Source of the DNA: CBDEGR01 sp965237895
Lineage (GTDB): Bacteria > Acidobacteriota > Terriglobia > UBA7540 > JAPUME01
Reading direction: 5' to 3'
Length of the DNA stretch: 64,000 nucleotides
Assembly: GCA_965237895.1 (NCBI GenBank)
Contig: CBDEGR010000002.1
Location: 806,001-870,000, forward strand
The notes under the pieces were generated by a model. That model did not search any database. It saw nothing but the letters and a program-made list of their open reading frames with translations, and was not told the origin of the DNA. Both the position numbers and the translations under genes were made by a program. The stretch's first letter is position 1. Every line of letters starts with the position of its first letter. This document shows, one piece after another, positions 19,080 to 28,034 of this stretch.

Positions 19080-20105
19080 ATGACACAAGACAGAATCGTC
19101 TCCGCCCAGAAGATGGATGAAGACTCGCGCTTCGATCCGAACCTGCGGCCCAAGTACCTGGCCGATTTCATCGGACAGGCGAAGCTGAAAGAGAACCTCG
19201 CCATTGCGGTGGAGGCGGCCAAGTCGCGCGGCGAGGCGCTCGATCATATTCTCTTCTACGGGCCCCCCGGTCTCGGCAAAACGACGCTGGCCAACATTGT
19301 GGCCAATGAGTTGGGCGTCGGTTTCCGTACCACCGCCGGACCCGCCATTCAAATCAAAGGCGACCTGACGGCGATTCTCACCAACGTCGAGCGGCACGAC
19401 GTCCTTTTCGTCGACGAGGTGCACCGCCTGCAGGCGCAACTCGAAGAGATTCTCTACCCGGCGCTGGAAGATTACCGCCTGGACATCATCATTGGCCAGG
19501 GGCCGAGCGCGCGCTCGCACACGTTGACGCTCTCGCCGTTCACCTTTATTGGCGCTACCACGCGTATCGGACTGCTCTCCGGCCCGCTCCGTTCGCGCCT
19601 CGGCCTTGTTCTTCGTTTGGATTTTTACACCAAGGAAGATATGGAGCAGGTCGTCAAACGTTCGGCGAAGCTGCTGAATATTCCGCTCGAAGCGAGCGGC
19701 GCGCGGGAGATTGCCGGCCGCAGCCGCGGCACGCCGCGCATCGCCAACCGCTTGCTCCGCCGCGTGCGCGATTACGCCCAGGTGCGCGCCGACGGACACA
19801 TTACGGCCGAAGTGGCGCGCGAGTCTCTGACTATGCTTTCCGTCGACGCTTACGGACTCGATGAGATGGACCGGCAACTTCTGCTTACGATTATCGCCAA
19901 GTACGAGGGCGGCCCGGTGGGGTTGAATACCATCGCCGCTTCGCTCAGTGAAGAGGCCGACGCCATCGAAGATATCTATGAGCCTTATCTTCTGCAGATC
20001 GGTTTTCTGAACCGTACCCCGCGGGGGCGCGTGGCTACGCCGCGCGCCTATCAGCATTTGGGGAAAAAGCCTGTCGACAACGCACAGAAGAAGCTGTTCG
20101 CGTAG
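19080..20105 (+). CDS. ruvB: Holliday junction DNA helicase RuvB
   Basis: The 341-residue AAA+ motor drives branch migration with RuvA. It shows LRPKYLADFIGQ at the N-terminus, Walker A GPPGLGKTT near residue 60, Walker B FVDEVHRLQ near 110, the sensor and arginine-finger region GATTRIGLLSGPLRSRLG near 160-177, and the C-terminal winged-helix domain that contacts DNA. Length and motif order match the family. It is the second gene of the ruvAB-folK-kinase operon. Confidence 0.96.
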   Translation: MTQDRIVSAQKMDEDSRFDPNLRPKYLADFIGQAKLKENLAIAVEAAKSRGEALDHILFYGPPGLGKTTLANIVANELGVGFRTTAGPAIQIKGDLTAILTNVERHDVLFVDEVHRLQAQLEEILYPALEDYRLDIIIGQGPSARSHTLTLSPFTFIGATTRIGLLSGPLRSRLGLVLRLDFYTKEDMEQVVKRSAKLLNIPLEASGAREIAGRSRGTPRIANRLLRRVRDYAQVRADGHITAEVARESLTMLSVDAYGLDEMDRQLLLTIIAKYEGGPVGLNTIAASLSEEADAIEDIYEPYLLQIGFLNRTPRGRVATPRAYQHLGKKPVDNAQKKLFA

Positions 20106-20113
20106 GGCGAAAC

Positions 20114-20668
20114 GTGGAGCCGCTCGGAAAGCCGACCCACACGGAGCAGGAGAGTCTTCGGTTGAACCGTTCCGAAGCGGTCTATCTTTCGCTCGGGTCC
20201 AATGTGGGGAACCTGGAGGCGAATCTCCGCGCCGGACTTGGAAAACTGGGCGCAGCCGGCATTTGGGTCCGTCGCGTCTCTTCGTTTTACCGGACCGCGC
20301 CTCTCGAGTATCTCAACCAACCGTGGTTCGTCAACTGCGTGGCGGAAGTCGACGTGCCGTTTGAGCCTCTCATCCTTTTGGAGACGTTGCAGAGGATTGA
20401 GAGGGCGTTCGCTACCCGTTCCCCGATTCCCAAAGGGCCGCGCCGGCTCGATATCGATATTTTACTGTTCGGCCATCGGGCGCTCCGTTCGCCAAGGTTG
20501 ACGGTTCCTCATCCGAGGATGGGCGAGCGCCGCTTCGTTCTGGTTCCGCTGGTGGAATTGGCGGGGGAGGTCGATGTCGTTCATCCGGTGACGAATCTCA
20601 CCGTGGAGCGAATGCTTGCCCGCACCACGGATTCCTCCGCTGTGGAGTGGTTCTGCCGGGGCGGCTGA
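20114..20668 (+). CDS. folK: 2-amino-4-hydroxy-6-hydroxymethyldihydropteridine diphosphokinase
   Basis: The 184-residue HPPK transfers pyrophosphate from ATP to hydroxymethyldihydropterin in folate synthesis. It has YLSLGSNVGNLEANL near residue 26, the FYRTAPLEYLNQPWFVN segment, and the signature GPRRLDIDILLFG near 115 with the two metal-binding aspartates. The start is a GTG 8 bases after the ruvB stop, so translation is tightly linked to ruvB. A later start would still keep the fold, since the first 20 residues are not conserved. Confidence 0.93.
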   Translation: MEPLGKPTHTEQESLRLNRSEAVYLSLGSNVGNLEANLRAGLGKLGAAGIWVRRVSSFYRTAPLEYLNQPWFVNCVAEVDVPFEPLILLETLQRIERAFATRSPIPKGPRRLDIDILLFGHRALRSPRLTVPHPRMGERRFVLVPLVELAGEVDVVHPVTNLTVERMLARTTDSSAVEWFCRGG

Positions 20669-20707
20669 GTTGATAGCGGGCGGAAAAACTTTTCCTGGCT
20701 CCTACCT

Positions 20708-21367
20708 ATGGCTTCTGGGCCTAAATTCGAGCAGCCCCGTTTTATTGCCGTCGAAGGTCCGCTGGGGGTCGGCAAGGCGGCGCTGGCCCGGCGGTTGGCC
20801 GATGAGCTGCGCGCGCGGCTGCTGCCGGACGTTCACGGGAACCCTTTCCTGACGGATTTCTATAAGAGGAAACGGGGGGCGGGGTTTCAGGCGCAGCTCT
20901 ATTTCCTCATCGAGCGGTTCGGGAAGATGCGGGAGCTGGACCTCGCCTCCGACGGACGGGTGAGCGTGGTGAGCGATTTTCTCTTCGAGAAGGACCGCAT
21001 CTACGCCAACCAGAACCTCAGCGACGCCGAACTGCGCCTTTATGAGCGGTATTTTGAATTTTTTGCCGAGCAGGTGCCCACGGCGGATTTAGTGATATAC
21101 TTGCAAGCGAAGGTCAGGGATTTGGAGGAACGGGTCGCAGGGAAAAAGGACAGCTTCCGCGTTTCCGGGCAATATCTGGAAGAGATCGTCGAAGCTTACG
21201 AGCACTTCTTTTTCCGCTATAAGGGTTCGAATCTCCTGGTGATTGACACGTCCGAGATCGATTTCGTCGACCGGAACGAAGACCTTCAGAAGCTGCTGCG
21301 CCGTCTGCGACAGCCCGTGCGCGGCACACAATATTTTTTACCGCTTGGATCTGCCTCGGCAGACTGA
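20708..21367 (+). CDS. Deoxynucleoside kinase family protein
   Basis: The 219-residue protein belongs to the deoxyadenosine/deoxyguanosine kinase family of nucleotide salvage. It has RFIAVEGPLGVGKAALARRL near residue 11, a P-loop in which Ser/Thr after Lys is Ala. QAQLYFLIERFGKM, the VVSDFLFEKDRIYA segment (Asp-Arg-type motif) and the lid-like KVRDLEERVAGKK follow. The missing P-loop hydroxyl is seen in some members of this group, so it does not prove inactivity. Position between folK and panB is a recurring arrangement in several phyla. A terminator closes the unit. Confidence 0.82.
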   Translation: MASGPKFEQPRFIAVEGPLGVGKAALARRLADELRARLLPDVHGNPFLTDFYKRKRGAGFQAQLYFLIERFGKMRELDLASDGRVSVVSDFLFEKDRIYANQNLSDAELRLYERYFEFFAEQVPTADLVIYLQAKVRDLEERVAGKKDSFRVSGQYLEEIVEAYEHFFFRYKGSNLLVIDTSEIDFVDRNEDLQKLLRRLRQPVRGTQYFLPLGSASAD

Positions 21368-21411
21368 GACGGAGGGACGCCTTGAACCCGACTGTCGGGG
21401 GTGCCCTTTTA

Positions 21412-21441
21412 CCCTCTCGGTTTTCGCCGTGAGGGTTTTTT
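21412..21441 (+). terminator. Rho-independent terminator after the ruvAB-folK-kinase unit
   Basis: The arms CCCTCTCGG (21412-21420) and CCGTGAGGG (21427-21435) pair with one mismatch around a six-base loop, and six T residues follow at 21436-21441. It lies 45 bases after the kinase stop and before panB, and so separates the two units. Confidence 0.75.
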
Positions 21442-21503
21442 GCTTTCAGGCCGGTCGAGGGAGACTTCTTCGGCCCGCCATAAATTATTTTTGAGGTGAC
21501 GCC

Positions 21504-22397
21504 ATGGACCCGCGCCATGAGGCCGTGAGCAAAGTGAGAGTCCGTACGCTGCTGGAGAAGAAACTCCACGGCGAAAAGATTCCCTGCCTGACCGCCTACG
21601 ACTATCCCACCGCCCGCTGGGTGGATGAAGCTCAACTCCACGACGGTGCCTATGCGGTCGACCTCGTCCTGGTCGGTGACTCGCTGGCACAGGTTGTTTT
21701 GGGTTACGACTCCACCCTGCCGGTTACCGTCGAGGAGATCCTTCACCACGTTCGAGCCGTGCGGCGCGGTCTGCGGCGGTGTCTGCTGGTGGCCGACATG
21801 CCCTACGGCGCTTTTCATCGGGGTTCCGACCGGGCGTTGTCGGCGGCGCTTCGCTTCGTCAAGGAAGGCGGCGCGGAAGCTGTCAAGATCGAAGGCGGCG
21901 AGCGGCGGGCGCGCATCGTACGTCATTTGGTGGAAGCGGAGATTCCCGTAATGGGCCACCTGGGCTTGACGCCGCAGTCGCTTCACACCCAGGGCGGCTA
22001 TCGCGTCCAGGGAAAGAACTTGGAAGATGCGAACCGTATCATCGAGGATGCCCAAGCTCTCGAAGATGCCGGCGCGTTTGCCCTGGTGCTGGAAGGAATT
22101 CCGCGCGAGTTGGCCTCGAAGGTGACGAAGCGGCTCCGCATTCCGACCATCGGCATCGGCGCCGGGCCCGACTGCGACGGACAGATTCTGGTGCTGCACG
22201 ACTTGCTGGGCCTCGGCTACGGCCCACCGGCGAAGTTTGTCCGCCCGTACGCGGACCTGAAGCAGGCAGCCACCCAAGCCATACTCGGCTATGCCCAGGA
22301 TGTGCGGGAAAGCCGTTACCCTTCCGATGACGAGTCCTATCACTGGCCGCGCGCCGTCCGTGAACAGTTTGAGGAAAAGATTGCGCGTTCGGGCTGA
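21504..22397 (+). CDS. panB: 3-methyl-2-oxobutanoate hydroxymethyltransferase
   Basis: The 297-residue TIM-barrel enzyme makes ketopantoate for pantothenate and CoA synthesis. Visible marks are CLTAYDYPTARWVDEA near residue 32, LVLVGDSLAQVVLGYD near 55 (metal-binding Asp), ADMPYGAFHRGS near 97, AVKIEGGE near 128, VMGHLGLTPQSLHTQGGYRV near 150 and the C-terminal IPTIGIGAGPDCDGQILVLHD. GAGGTGA precedes the ATG. panC follows after 39 bases and they are surely co-expressed. Confidence 0.95.
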   Translation: MDPRHEAVSKVRVRTLLEKKLHGEKIPCLTAYDYPTARWVDEAQLHDGAYAVDLVLVGDSLAQVVLGYDSTLPVTVEEILHHVRAVRRGLRRCLLVADMPYGAFHRGSDRALSAALRFVKEGGAEAVKIEGGERRARIVRHLVEAEIPVMGHLGLTPQSLHTQGGYRVQGKNLEDANRIIEDAQALEDAGAFALVLEGIPRELASKVTKRLRIPTIGIGAGPDCDGQILVLHDLLGLGYGPPAKFVRPYADLKQAATQAILGYAQDVRESRYPSDDESYHWPRAVREQFEEKIARSG

Positions 22398-22436
22398 ATT
22401 CGTGGGGATCCATGCCTTCCTGGGGGGGAACATCTC

Positions 22437-23282
22437 ATGAAGCGGATGAAACGGATTGCTCAGGTTCGCGCTTTTACGGCGCGGGCGCGCCTTGGCGGGC
22501 GATGTGTGGGATTGGTGCCCACCATGGGCGCTCTGCATGAAGGTCATTTGCAGCTGGTGCGGTACGCGCAGCGGGAGTGTGATTCTCTCGTCGTTTCGGT
22601 GTTTGTCAACCCGACTCAATTCGGGCCGGAGGAAGATTTTCCGATCTATCCCCGGACACTGGAGCAGGATTGCAGGATGCTGGAGGAGATCGGTGTGGAG
22701 GCTGTCTTTGCTCCCGAAGCGAGCGAAGTGTATCCGGCGAGGTTCGACACCTGGGTTGTCCCCGGCGCACTGGCCGAGCGGTTGGAAGGGGCCAAGCGGC
22801 CGGGACATTTCCGTGGCGTGGCGACCATCGTCCTGAAGCTGCTCAATATGGTCGGCCCGCAGGCGGTCTACTTCGGCCAAAAAGACTACCAGCAGATGCT
22901 TCTCATCCGTCGCATGGTGCGGGATCTCGATTTGGACATTGAAGTCGTCTCCTGCCCGACTGTGCGGGAGCCGGACGGGGTGGCCATGAGTTCGCGGAAT
23001 GCCTATCTGGAAGGAGAGGATCGCCCTGCGGCTCAAGTGCTCTACCGATCGCTGAGGCGGGCCGAAGTGTTGGTGGCTGCCGGAGAGCGAAGAGGGCCGG
23101 CTCTCGAAAATGAAATAAGAACCGTCATTCAGGCCGAACCTCGCGCCCATTTCGAATATGCTGAGGTCGTTCACCCGGAAACCCTGGACCCGGTTGACGA
23201 AATCGATTCCGAAGCGGTGGCGTTGGTGGCGGCCCGCATCGGTCCGGCCCGCCTGATCGACAATACGATTCTCAAGCTGTGA
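22437..23282 (+). CDS. panC: Pantothenate synthetase (pantoate--beta-alanine ligase)
   Basis: The 281-residue enzyme joins pantoate and beta-alanine with ATP. It has the HxGH nucleotide motif in VPTMGALHEGHLQLV near residue 25, VSVFVNPTQFGP near 60, RPGHFRGVATIVLKLLNMV near 122, the FGQKDYQQMLLIRRMV segment and the KMSKS-like DGVAMSSRNAYL near 180. Length fits the family. It is the second gene of the pantothenate pair. Confidence 0.95.
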   Translation: MKRMKRIAQVRAFTARARLGGRCVGLVPTMGALHEGHLQLVRYAQRECDSLVVSVFVNPTQFGPEEDFPIYPRTLEQDCRMLEEIGVEAVFAPEASEVYPARFDTWVVPGALAERLEGAKRPGHFRGVATIVLKLLNMVGPQAVYFGQKDYQQMLLIRRMVRDLDLDIEVVSCPTVREPDGVAMSSRNAYLEGEDRPAAQVLYRSLRRAEVLVAAGERRGPALENEIRTVIQAEPRAHFEYAEVVHPETLDPVDEIDSEAVALVAARIGPARLIDNTILKL

Positions 23283-23388
23283 AAAATTAAGCGTACCTTC
23301 CCATTCCCTTCCGGTCCCATCCGGCTTACAATTCCTTTCGATTCCTAATGCCCAAGAGACCCGTGCTGATCGGCGGGAGGACAGTGCC

Positions 23389-25104
23389 ATGAAGATCAGT
23401 AACTATTCGTTGAATTATTCGGACCTGTTCTCCGCGGGGCGGATGGACGTATTCGGTTATCTCGAATAGTGCCGGATGCTGGGCGTCGAGGGAGCGAGCC
23501 TGCACATCCGTAATCTGCCGAACACGCAACCGAAAACCCTTAAGCGGGTTCGCCGCGCCTACCTGGACCAGGGACTTTCGGTGTCTCTGTTTTCGACTTC
23601 TGCGAACTTTTCCAAGCCCGAGGCCGAGCTTCCCGCCGAACATGAAAAAGCGCGGGAGGCCGTCCGCACGGCGGCGTTTCTCGGCGCCCCGTTGCTGCGC
23701 GTCTTTCCCGGTGGCGCCTCCCCGACCGAGGCCGACTGGGAGAGAGTTTTCGAACGCGCCGCCCAAGCCGTTCGCCGGGTGGCGAAAGATGCCGCCCAGG
23801 TTGGCTTGCCCGTCGGCTTGCAGAACCACAATCACCGTGCCCTGTGTCGTACGGCCGACGAGGTGATTCGTTTCTTTCAGCAAGTCGATCACCCGAACCT
23901 CACGTTTGTTCTCGATAGGGGACAGGTTGCCGGTTCCAAAGGCGCAAGCGGAGAGGCCATGCCGGACCTGAAGCAGGCCGATTTTATGGAGAGCATTCGG
24001 CAGACGGTCTCTCTCGCCCGCCACGTGCGCGTGAAGTTTTACCGCCCGGGTCCGGATAGGGCTGACGCCTGGATCGATTACGAAAAGGTTTTCGATATCT
24101 TACGGAGTGTTCACTGCGATGGCTTCCTCGACATTGTGTACGAACCCGGGAGAGAGGAAAACGGACCGGGAGAAGAAGCCCGGACAGCGCTTCCCCGGGT
24201 GGTGGGATGTCTCCGTTCGCTGATTCGGTACGGTGAAGCGAGGCCGTCTGCAAAACGGGTCGAAAGATCCGCCCGTTATGTGGGACTTCGAACCGGACGG
24301 TATTTCGAGCAGGTTGAGGTTCGCAACGAAACCTCCGTCACTTTTTTGGAAGGCCCGGCTGTGGACCAGGAAGGGAACGTCTTTTTCACAAATATTCCGG
24401 TCAATCGGATTCTCCGCTGGAATCCGAGGGCGAGGCAGCTCGATGTCTTCCGAGAAAGCAGCAACGCCGCGAACGGGCTGTTGTTTGATGGGAAAGGCCG
24501 GCCGCTCGGCGCTCCCAATGATCTTGCCACGGCCGCTCGGGGGCGAATCTACTTTACTTCGCGCCTTTCGAATCGCGACCCGAAGGCCGGAAACGTCAAT
24601 TCGGTTTACAGGATTGACGCCCCCGGAAAGCTCTCCCGCATTTTGGCGTGGCCCAAGATCGACATGCCGAACGGCATTGTCACCTCTCCCGACGACAAAA
24701 TTCGCTACTTGATCGACGCCGACGGACGTGAGGGCGGCGCGCGCCGGATTCGCGCCTACGATCTTGATTCCGGCGGCTCGGTTTCCAACGAAAGGCTGCT
24801 CTACGATTTTTATCCCGGTCGAAGCGGCGATAGGATGGCGATCGATGCCGAGGGAAACCTCTACGTGGCGGCGGGACTTCACCGGCGGCGCGGCAGCAGC
24901 GAAACGCTTGATACGCGACCGGGAATCTACGTCATCTCTCCCGAGGGCGAACTTTCGGCGTTTGTCGAGACGCCGAAAGATACCATTACAAACTGCACCT
25001 TTGGAGGAGGGGACCTGCGGACGCTGTATGTCGCTTGTGGGAAACGTCTGCTGAGCCTCCGCACGCGCATTCCCGGCAAGGCCGCTTACCGTCCCTCCCG
25101 CTAG
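23389..25104 (+). pseudogene. Sugar-phosphate isomerase/epimerase fused to SMP-30/gluconolactonase, interrupted by in-frame UAG
   Basis: The frame starts at ATG 23389 (MKISNYSLNYSDLFSAG) and hits UAG at 23467-23469, codon 27. It then continues without another stop for 545 codons. The residues around the stop (GYLE, stop, CRMLGVEGASLH) suggest a Tyr codon was lost. The N-terminal 260 residues are a xylose-isomerase-like TIM barrel (LRVFPGGASPTEADW, GLQNHNHRALCRTADEVI). The C-terminal 280 are a beta-propeller of the SMP-30/gluconolactonase type (LEGPAVDQEGNVFFTNI, PNDLATAARGRIYFTS). Between GLLFDGKGRPL and GAPNDL about 20-25 residues normally present in that family are missing. Both defects point to a decaying gene; translation from an internal start is possible but would lose the first barrel strand. 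No substrate can be given. Confidence 0.65.
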
Positions 25105-25156
25105 GCGCGGCGACCGACCTGTAATCGAGACGGGCCGGTAAGGAGAAAAGAGAAAC

Positions 25157-25978
25157 GTGCAGAACCGCCGTTGGGGAGTCGGAGGGCTGCTCTTTCTGAG
25201 CGTGGCCACCGTGGTGGCGGTTGCTCCCTTTCCCGCGATTCCCCAAGGCCCGGCCTATCATAATTTCGCCGACACACGCCCGTTTTTCGGCATCCCTAAT
25301 TTTGGAAATGTTGTTTCGAGTTTTCCGTTCGTCGTACTGGGAGCATGGGGGTTATGGTTTGTCGCGAAGCGCCGGCGACAACCGGAAGAGTTCCTCTTCG
25401 CGCAGGAACCTCGGCTCTGGGGTGTGTTCTTCTTGGGCGTGTTTCTGGTCGGATTCGGGTCCGGGTACTATCACTGGAATCCGACGAACGAGACGTTGGT
25501 CTGGGACCGGCTGCCGATCCCGGTGGTGCTGATGTCGCTGTTTGCCTATGTCATCGCCGAACGCGTGGGAGAAACGGTGGGCCGGCGGCTGTTTCCGTTC
25601 TTGGTTTTGTTCGGAGCGGGGAGCGTCTTCTACTGGCATTATACGGAGACAGTCGGTCGGGGCGACTTGCGACCCTATGCTGTCGCGCAATTCTTTCCAA
25701 TGCTGGCCATTGCTCTTCTGCTGTTGATGTTCCCCCGTCGCTGCACGGACGCCAGGTGCCTCTGGGGAGCCTTCGCTTGGAATGTGGTCTCGAAAGCCTG
25801 CGAGTATTTCGACGGCGAAATTTTTGAGCTGCTCGGGTCCACCGTCAGCGGCCACACGCTGAAGCATCTAACGGCCACCCTCGCCGCCTTTTGGGTTCTG
25901 GAGTATCTCCACGTGCGAAAAGTTCTTTCCCAGCCCACCGAGGAAACGGGCGGAGCTACACTTTCCCCTCCAGACTAA
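25157..25978 (+). CDS. Ceramidase-like (CREST superfamily) membrane protein
   Basis: The 273-residue protein has about seven hydrophobic segments and polar motifs seen in alkaline ceramidase-type membrane hydrolases: NFADTRPFFGIPNFGNV near residue 35, VGFGSGYYHWNPTNETLVWD near 100, and a C-terminal SGHTLKHLTATLAAF. Conserved His, Asp and Ser in these motifs form the zinc hydrolase site in the superfamily. The start is GTG at 25157 behind AAGGAGAAAAG. Whether it cleaves a sphingolipid-like substrate or another amide is not readable. Confidence 0.65.
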   Translation: MQNRRWGVGGLLFLSVATVVAVAPFPAIPQGPAYHNFADTRPFFGIPNFGNVVSSFPFVVLGAWGLWFVAKRRRQPEEFLFAQEPRLWGVFFLGVFLVGFGSGYYHWNPTNETLVWDRLPIPVVLMSLFAYVIAERVGETVGRRLFPFLVLFGAGSVFYWHYTETVGRGDLRPYAVAQFFPMLAIALLLLMFPRRCTDARCLWGAFAWNVVSKACEYFDGEIFELLGSTVSGHTLKHLTATLAAFWVLEYLHVRKVLSQPTEETGGATLSPPD

Positions 25979-26054
25979 TTTGCAATCTCCCGCTCCGCCT
26001 CAACGATCAAGGTGGGGTCGAGCGGGAAACGGCCCGTGTGTTCGCCGTAAATAC

Positions 26055-27500
26055 TCAGCCCGCTGCCCCTTGCCGGACCTCGAAGATAACTCTTATGACC
26101 GAGTTCTTTTGCAACTGCTTCGTCACCTGCGGCAGGGACTGAAGGTTCACTTCCCGTTTCACCAGGTAGCCGTAGCTGCCGTGATGATAGGCGCGCTGGT
26201 GGGAGAGCACCCCGCGCGCGTCGGCAGGGTCATCCGGCAGGCGGACGGGCGGCAGAGCTTGGCCCGCGATCTTCACGTGCACCGTGACGGGAAATTTCAC
26301 GCCGTCAGTTTGGGGATAGTCCACGGGCCGGGTCTGCTGCGGCCAGTCGAGACGCTCGTCACGCGCCTTGGTGGCGAGTTCCACCCGCAGTTCCAAGCGG
26401 ACCGGCCCCGCCTCCAGAACCGCTGGCGGAATCGGAAGGCGATATTCCAACGTTCCCGTGCCATAGCCGAAGAATTCCCCCGCGCGCACCAGTTGAGATA
26501 ACGGAGGACTTCCGGTCCCCTCCCAGCGGCTGGCGGCAAATCCAGTGGGGGAGAAGCGTAAAGCCGTGCGGCGCGGCCCGAGTTTCTCAATTCTTAGATT
26601 GTCGGGTCTTGGACTGTCGGGCCTCGGGCTGCCGGGCAGGTCCGGGTCTTTGCGGCGGGCGATTACATTGACGAAATTCGCGGCAATACGCTTTCCGTCG
26701 CCGTCTACCAACTCCATGCCGACCGCGCCGACGAAGTTTCTTCCCTCGGGCGGGGTCCCCTTGGGAAGAGTCAAAGTTAGCGGCGGTTGGCTCACCACGC
26801 GATAGGGCGCCCAGGTAACCGTGGCCGAAGGACCCTCAACGCGAAACTCTTCGCCCAGATCATCGACGCCCGTGATCCAGGTGCGGAGCGTCGGAGCTTC
26901 CTTCCGTGTCGAAAAATGGCTGACGAAGAGGGGAATCCGGACCGTGCCGCCCGGCTCCGCCTCCAGCGCCGGCGGCGCGTCGAAGCCGATGAAGTCGGCT
27001 TGCTGTAGGTCGGCCACCGTCATCCCCGGCACGAAGGCGTCGTAGCCGTACTCCTTCGCCGAGCGGTCGTAGTTGACGAAGCCGTTGTGCTCGAATTCGA
27101 TGTCGGTCAATTCCGTATAGATGTAGCCTTGAATCTTTTCATGCCGCCGAAGCTCGGTCGCGGTGGTGAGGTAGCGAAATCCCCGTCCCGGTCGCCGCCC
27201 CCGGCGGAGACGGTCCCGTATTCCGAGTTGATCAACGGCTCGGTACCCTGGCGAAATCGCGGCAGATAGTTGAAGCCGGAGCCGGGAAACGTCTTCCCCA
27301 CCATCTCTTCGATGTGTGCGCGGGAGCGCTGGTAGTCGTCGATGTAAAAGTGCCAGGAATTGAGGTCAGTGCGGACGTGGTCGCGCCCGTTGGGGGAGTT
27401 ATCCTCGACCAAGCGCGTCGGGTCGAGCTGCATCTTTATTTCCCGCCACATGCGAAGCACCCACTGTTGAACCTGAGGGCTGTTTCGGTTGTCTCTTTTC
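26055..27500 (-). pseudogene. Truncated, frameshifted glycoside hydrolase family 2 remnant
   Basis: On the minus strand the sequence from about 27500 reads as the second half of a GH2 TIM barrel: QQWVLRMWREIK, LDPTRLVEDNSPNGRDHV, DLNSWHFYIDDY, then the nucleophile region EPLINSEYG. Near 27178-27190 the frame breaks. The next frame continues the same protein (GFRYLTTATELRRHEKIQGY, then TELTDIEFEHNGFVNYDRSA) and runs through C-terminal beta domains to 26055. The N-terminal sugar-binding and immunoglobulin-like domains and the barrel part with the acid/base are absent, and an in-frame stop lies just upstream. It is a non-functional remnant of a beta-galactosidase/glucuronidase-like enzyme. Confidence 0.78.
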
Positions 27501-27522
27501 CATCTTTAGGAATAGGAAAAGC

Positions 27523-27987
27523 TCAGATTAGTTGGCCCAGCGATTCCAGTACTTCTTTCACGTGTCCGGCTACTTTGACTTTTGGGAAGACGTTCTTCAC
27601 GCGCCCCTTGGCGTCCAGGATATAGGTCGTCCGTTCGACGCCCATAAACTTTTTCCCCAGGAAACTTTTCTTTTGCCAGACACCGTAGGCCGTCAGCGTC
27701 TTGTGCCCTTCGTCGGAAACCAACGGGAAATTCAACCGCTGTTTTTCCCGGAACTTGGCCAACGCCTCCACCGAGTCGGCGCTCATGCCGACCACCGTGG
27801 CGCTCAGCTTTGCGAAAAATCGTTTTGCGTTGCGGAACTCGCTCGCTTCCTTCGTTCAACCGGGCGTACTCGCCCGAGGGAAAAAGAAGATCACCACCTG
27901 CTTGCCCAGCAGTTCTTTCAGGTTCAAATTCGTTCCGCCGTCGGTGGGCAGATCAAAATCCGGCGCTTTATCGCCAACCTTTAGCAT
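27523..27987 (-). CDS. bcp: Peroxiredoxin Bcp, probable selenoprotein (UGA at the peroxidatic position)
   Basis: The minus-strand frame starts at ATG 27987 behind GGAGAAAAG. It runs MLKVGDKAPDFDLPTDGG to residue 43, reaches UGA at 27858-27856, and continues unbroken to a stop at 27523, 154 residues in all, the normal Bcp length. The UGA falls exactly where the peroxidatic Cys belongs: FFPRASTPG, UGA, TKEASEFRNA. The rest is intact (KRFFAKLSATVVGMSADSVE, NFPLVSDEGHKTLTAYGVW, GVERTTYILDAKGRVKNVFP). The usual resolving Cys five residues later is absent, so it would be a 1-Sec type. A small hairpin 27 bases after UGA (27829-27813, loop CGA) fits the loose bacterial SECIS rule. It lies 47 bases downstream of gatB on the same strand. 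Selenocysteine peroxiredoxins are known in bacteria; a nonsense mutation is the alternative. Confidence 0.75.
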
Positions 27988-28034
27988 GTTTCTTTTCTCC
28001 TATATCAACGTGGAAACAATCACTCAAAATAGCA

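Noticed and set aside
21114..23390. A 758-codon open frame on the minus strand opposite panB and panC
   Set aside because: It is the antisense shadow of two certain genes in high-GC DNA; the product shows no domain and is rich in His, Arg and Gly.
23467..23469. UAG read as selenocysteine or pyrrolysine
   Set aside because: The site is not a Cys or catalytic position in the family, the gene has another deletion, and no recoding signal or machinery is seen.
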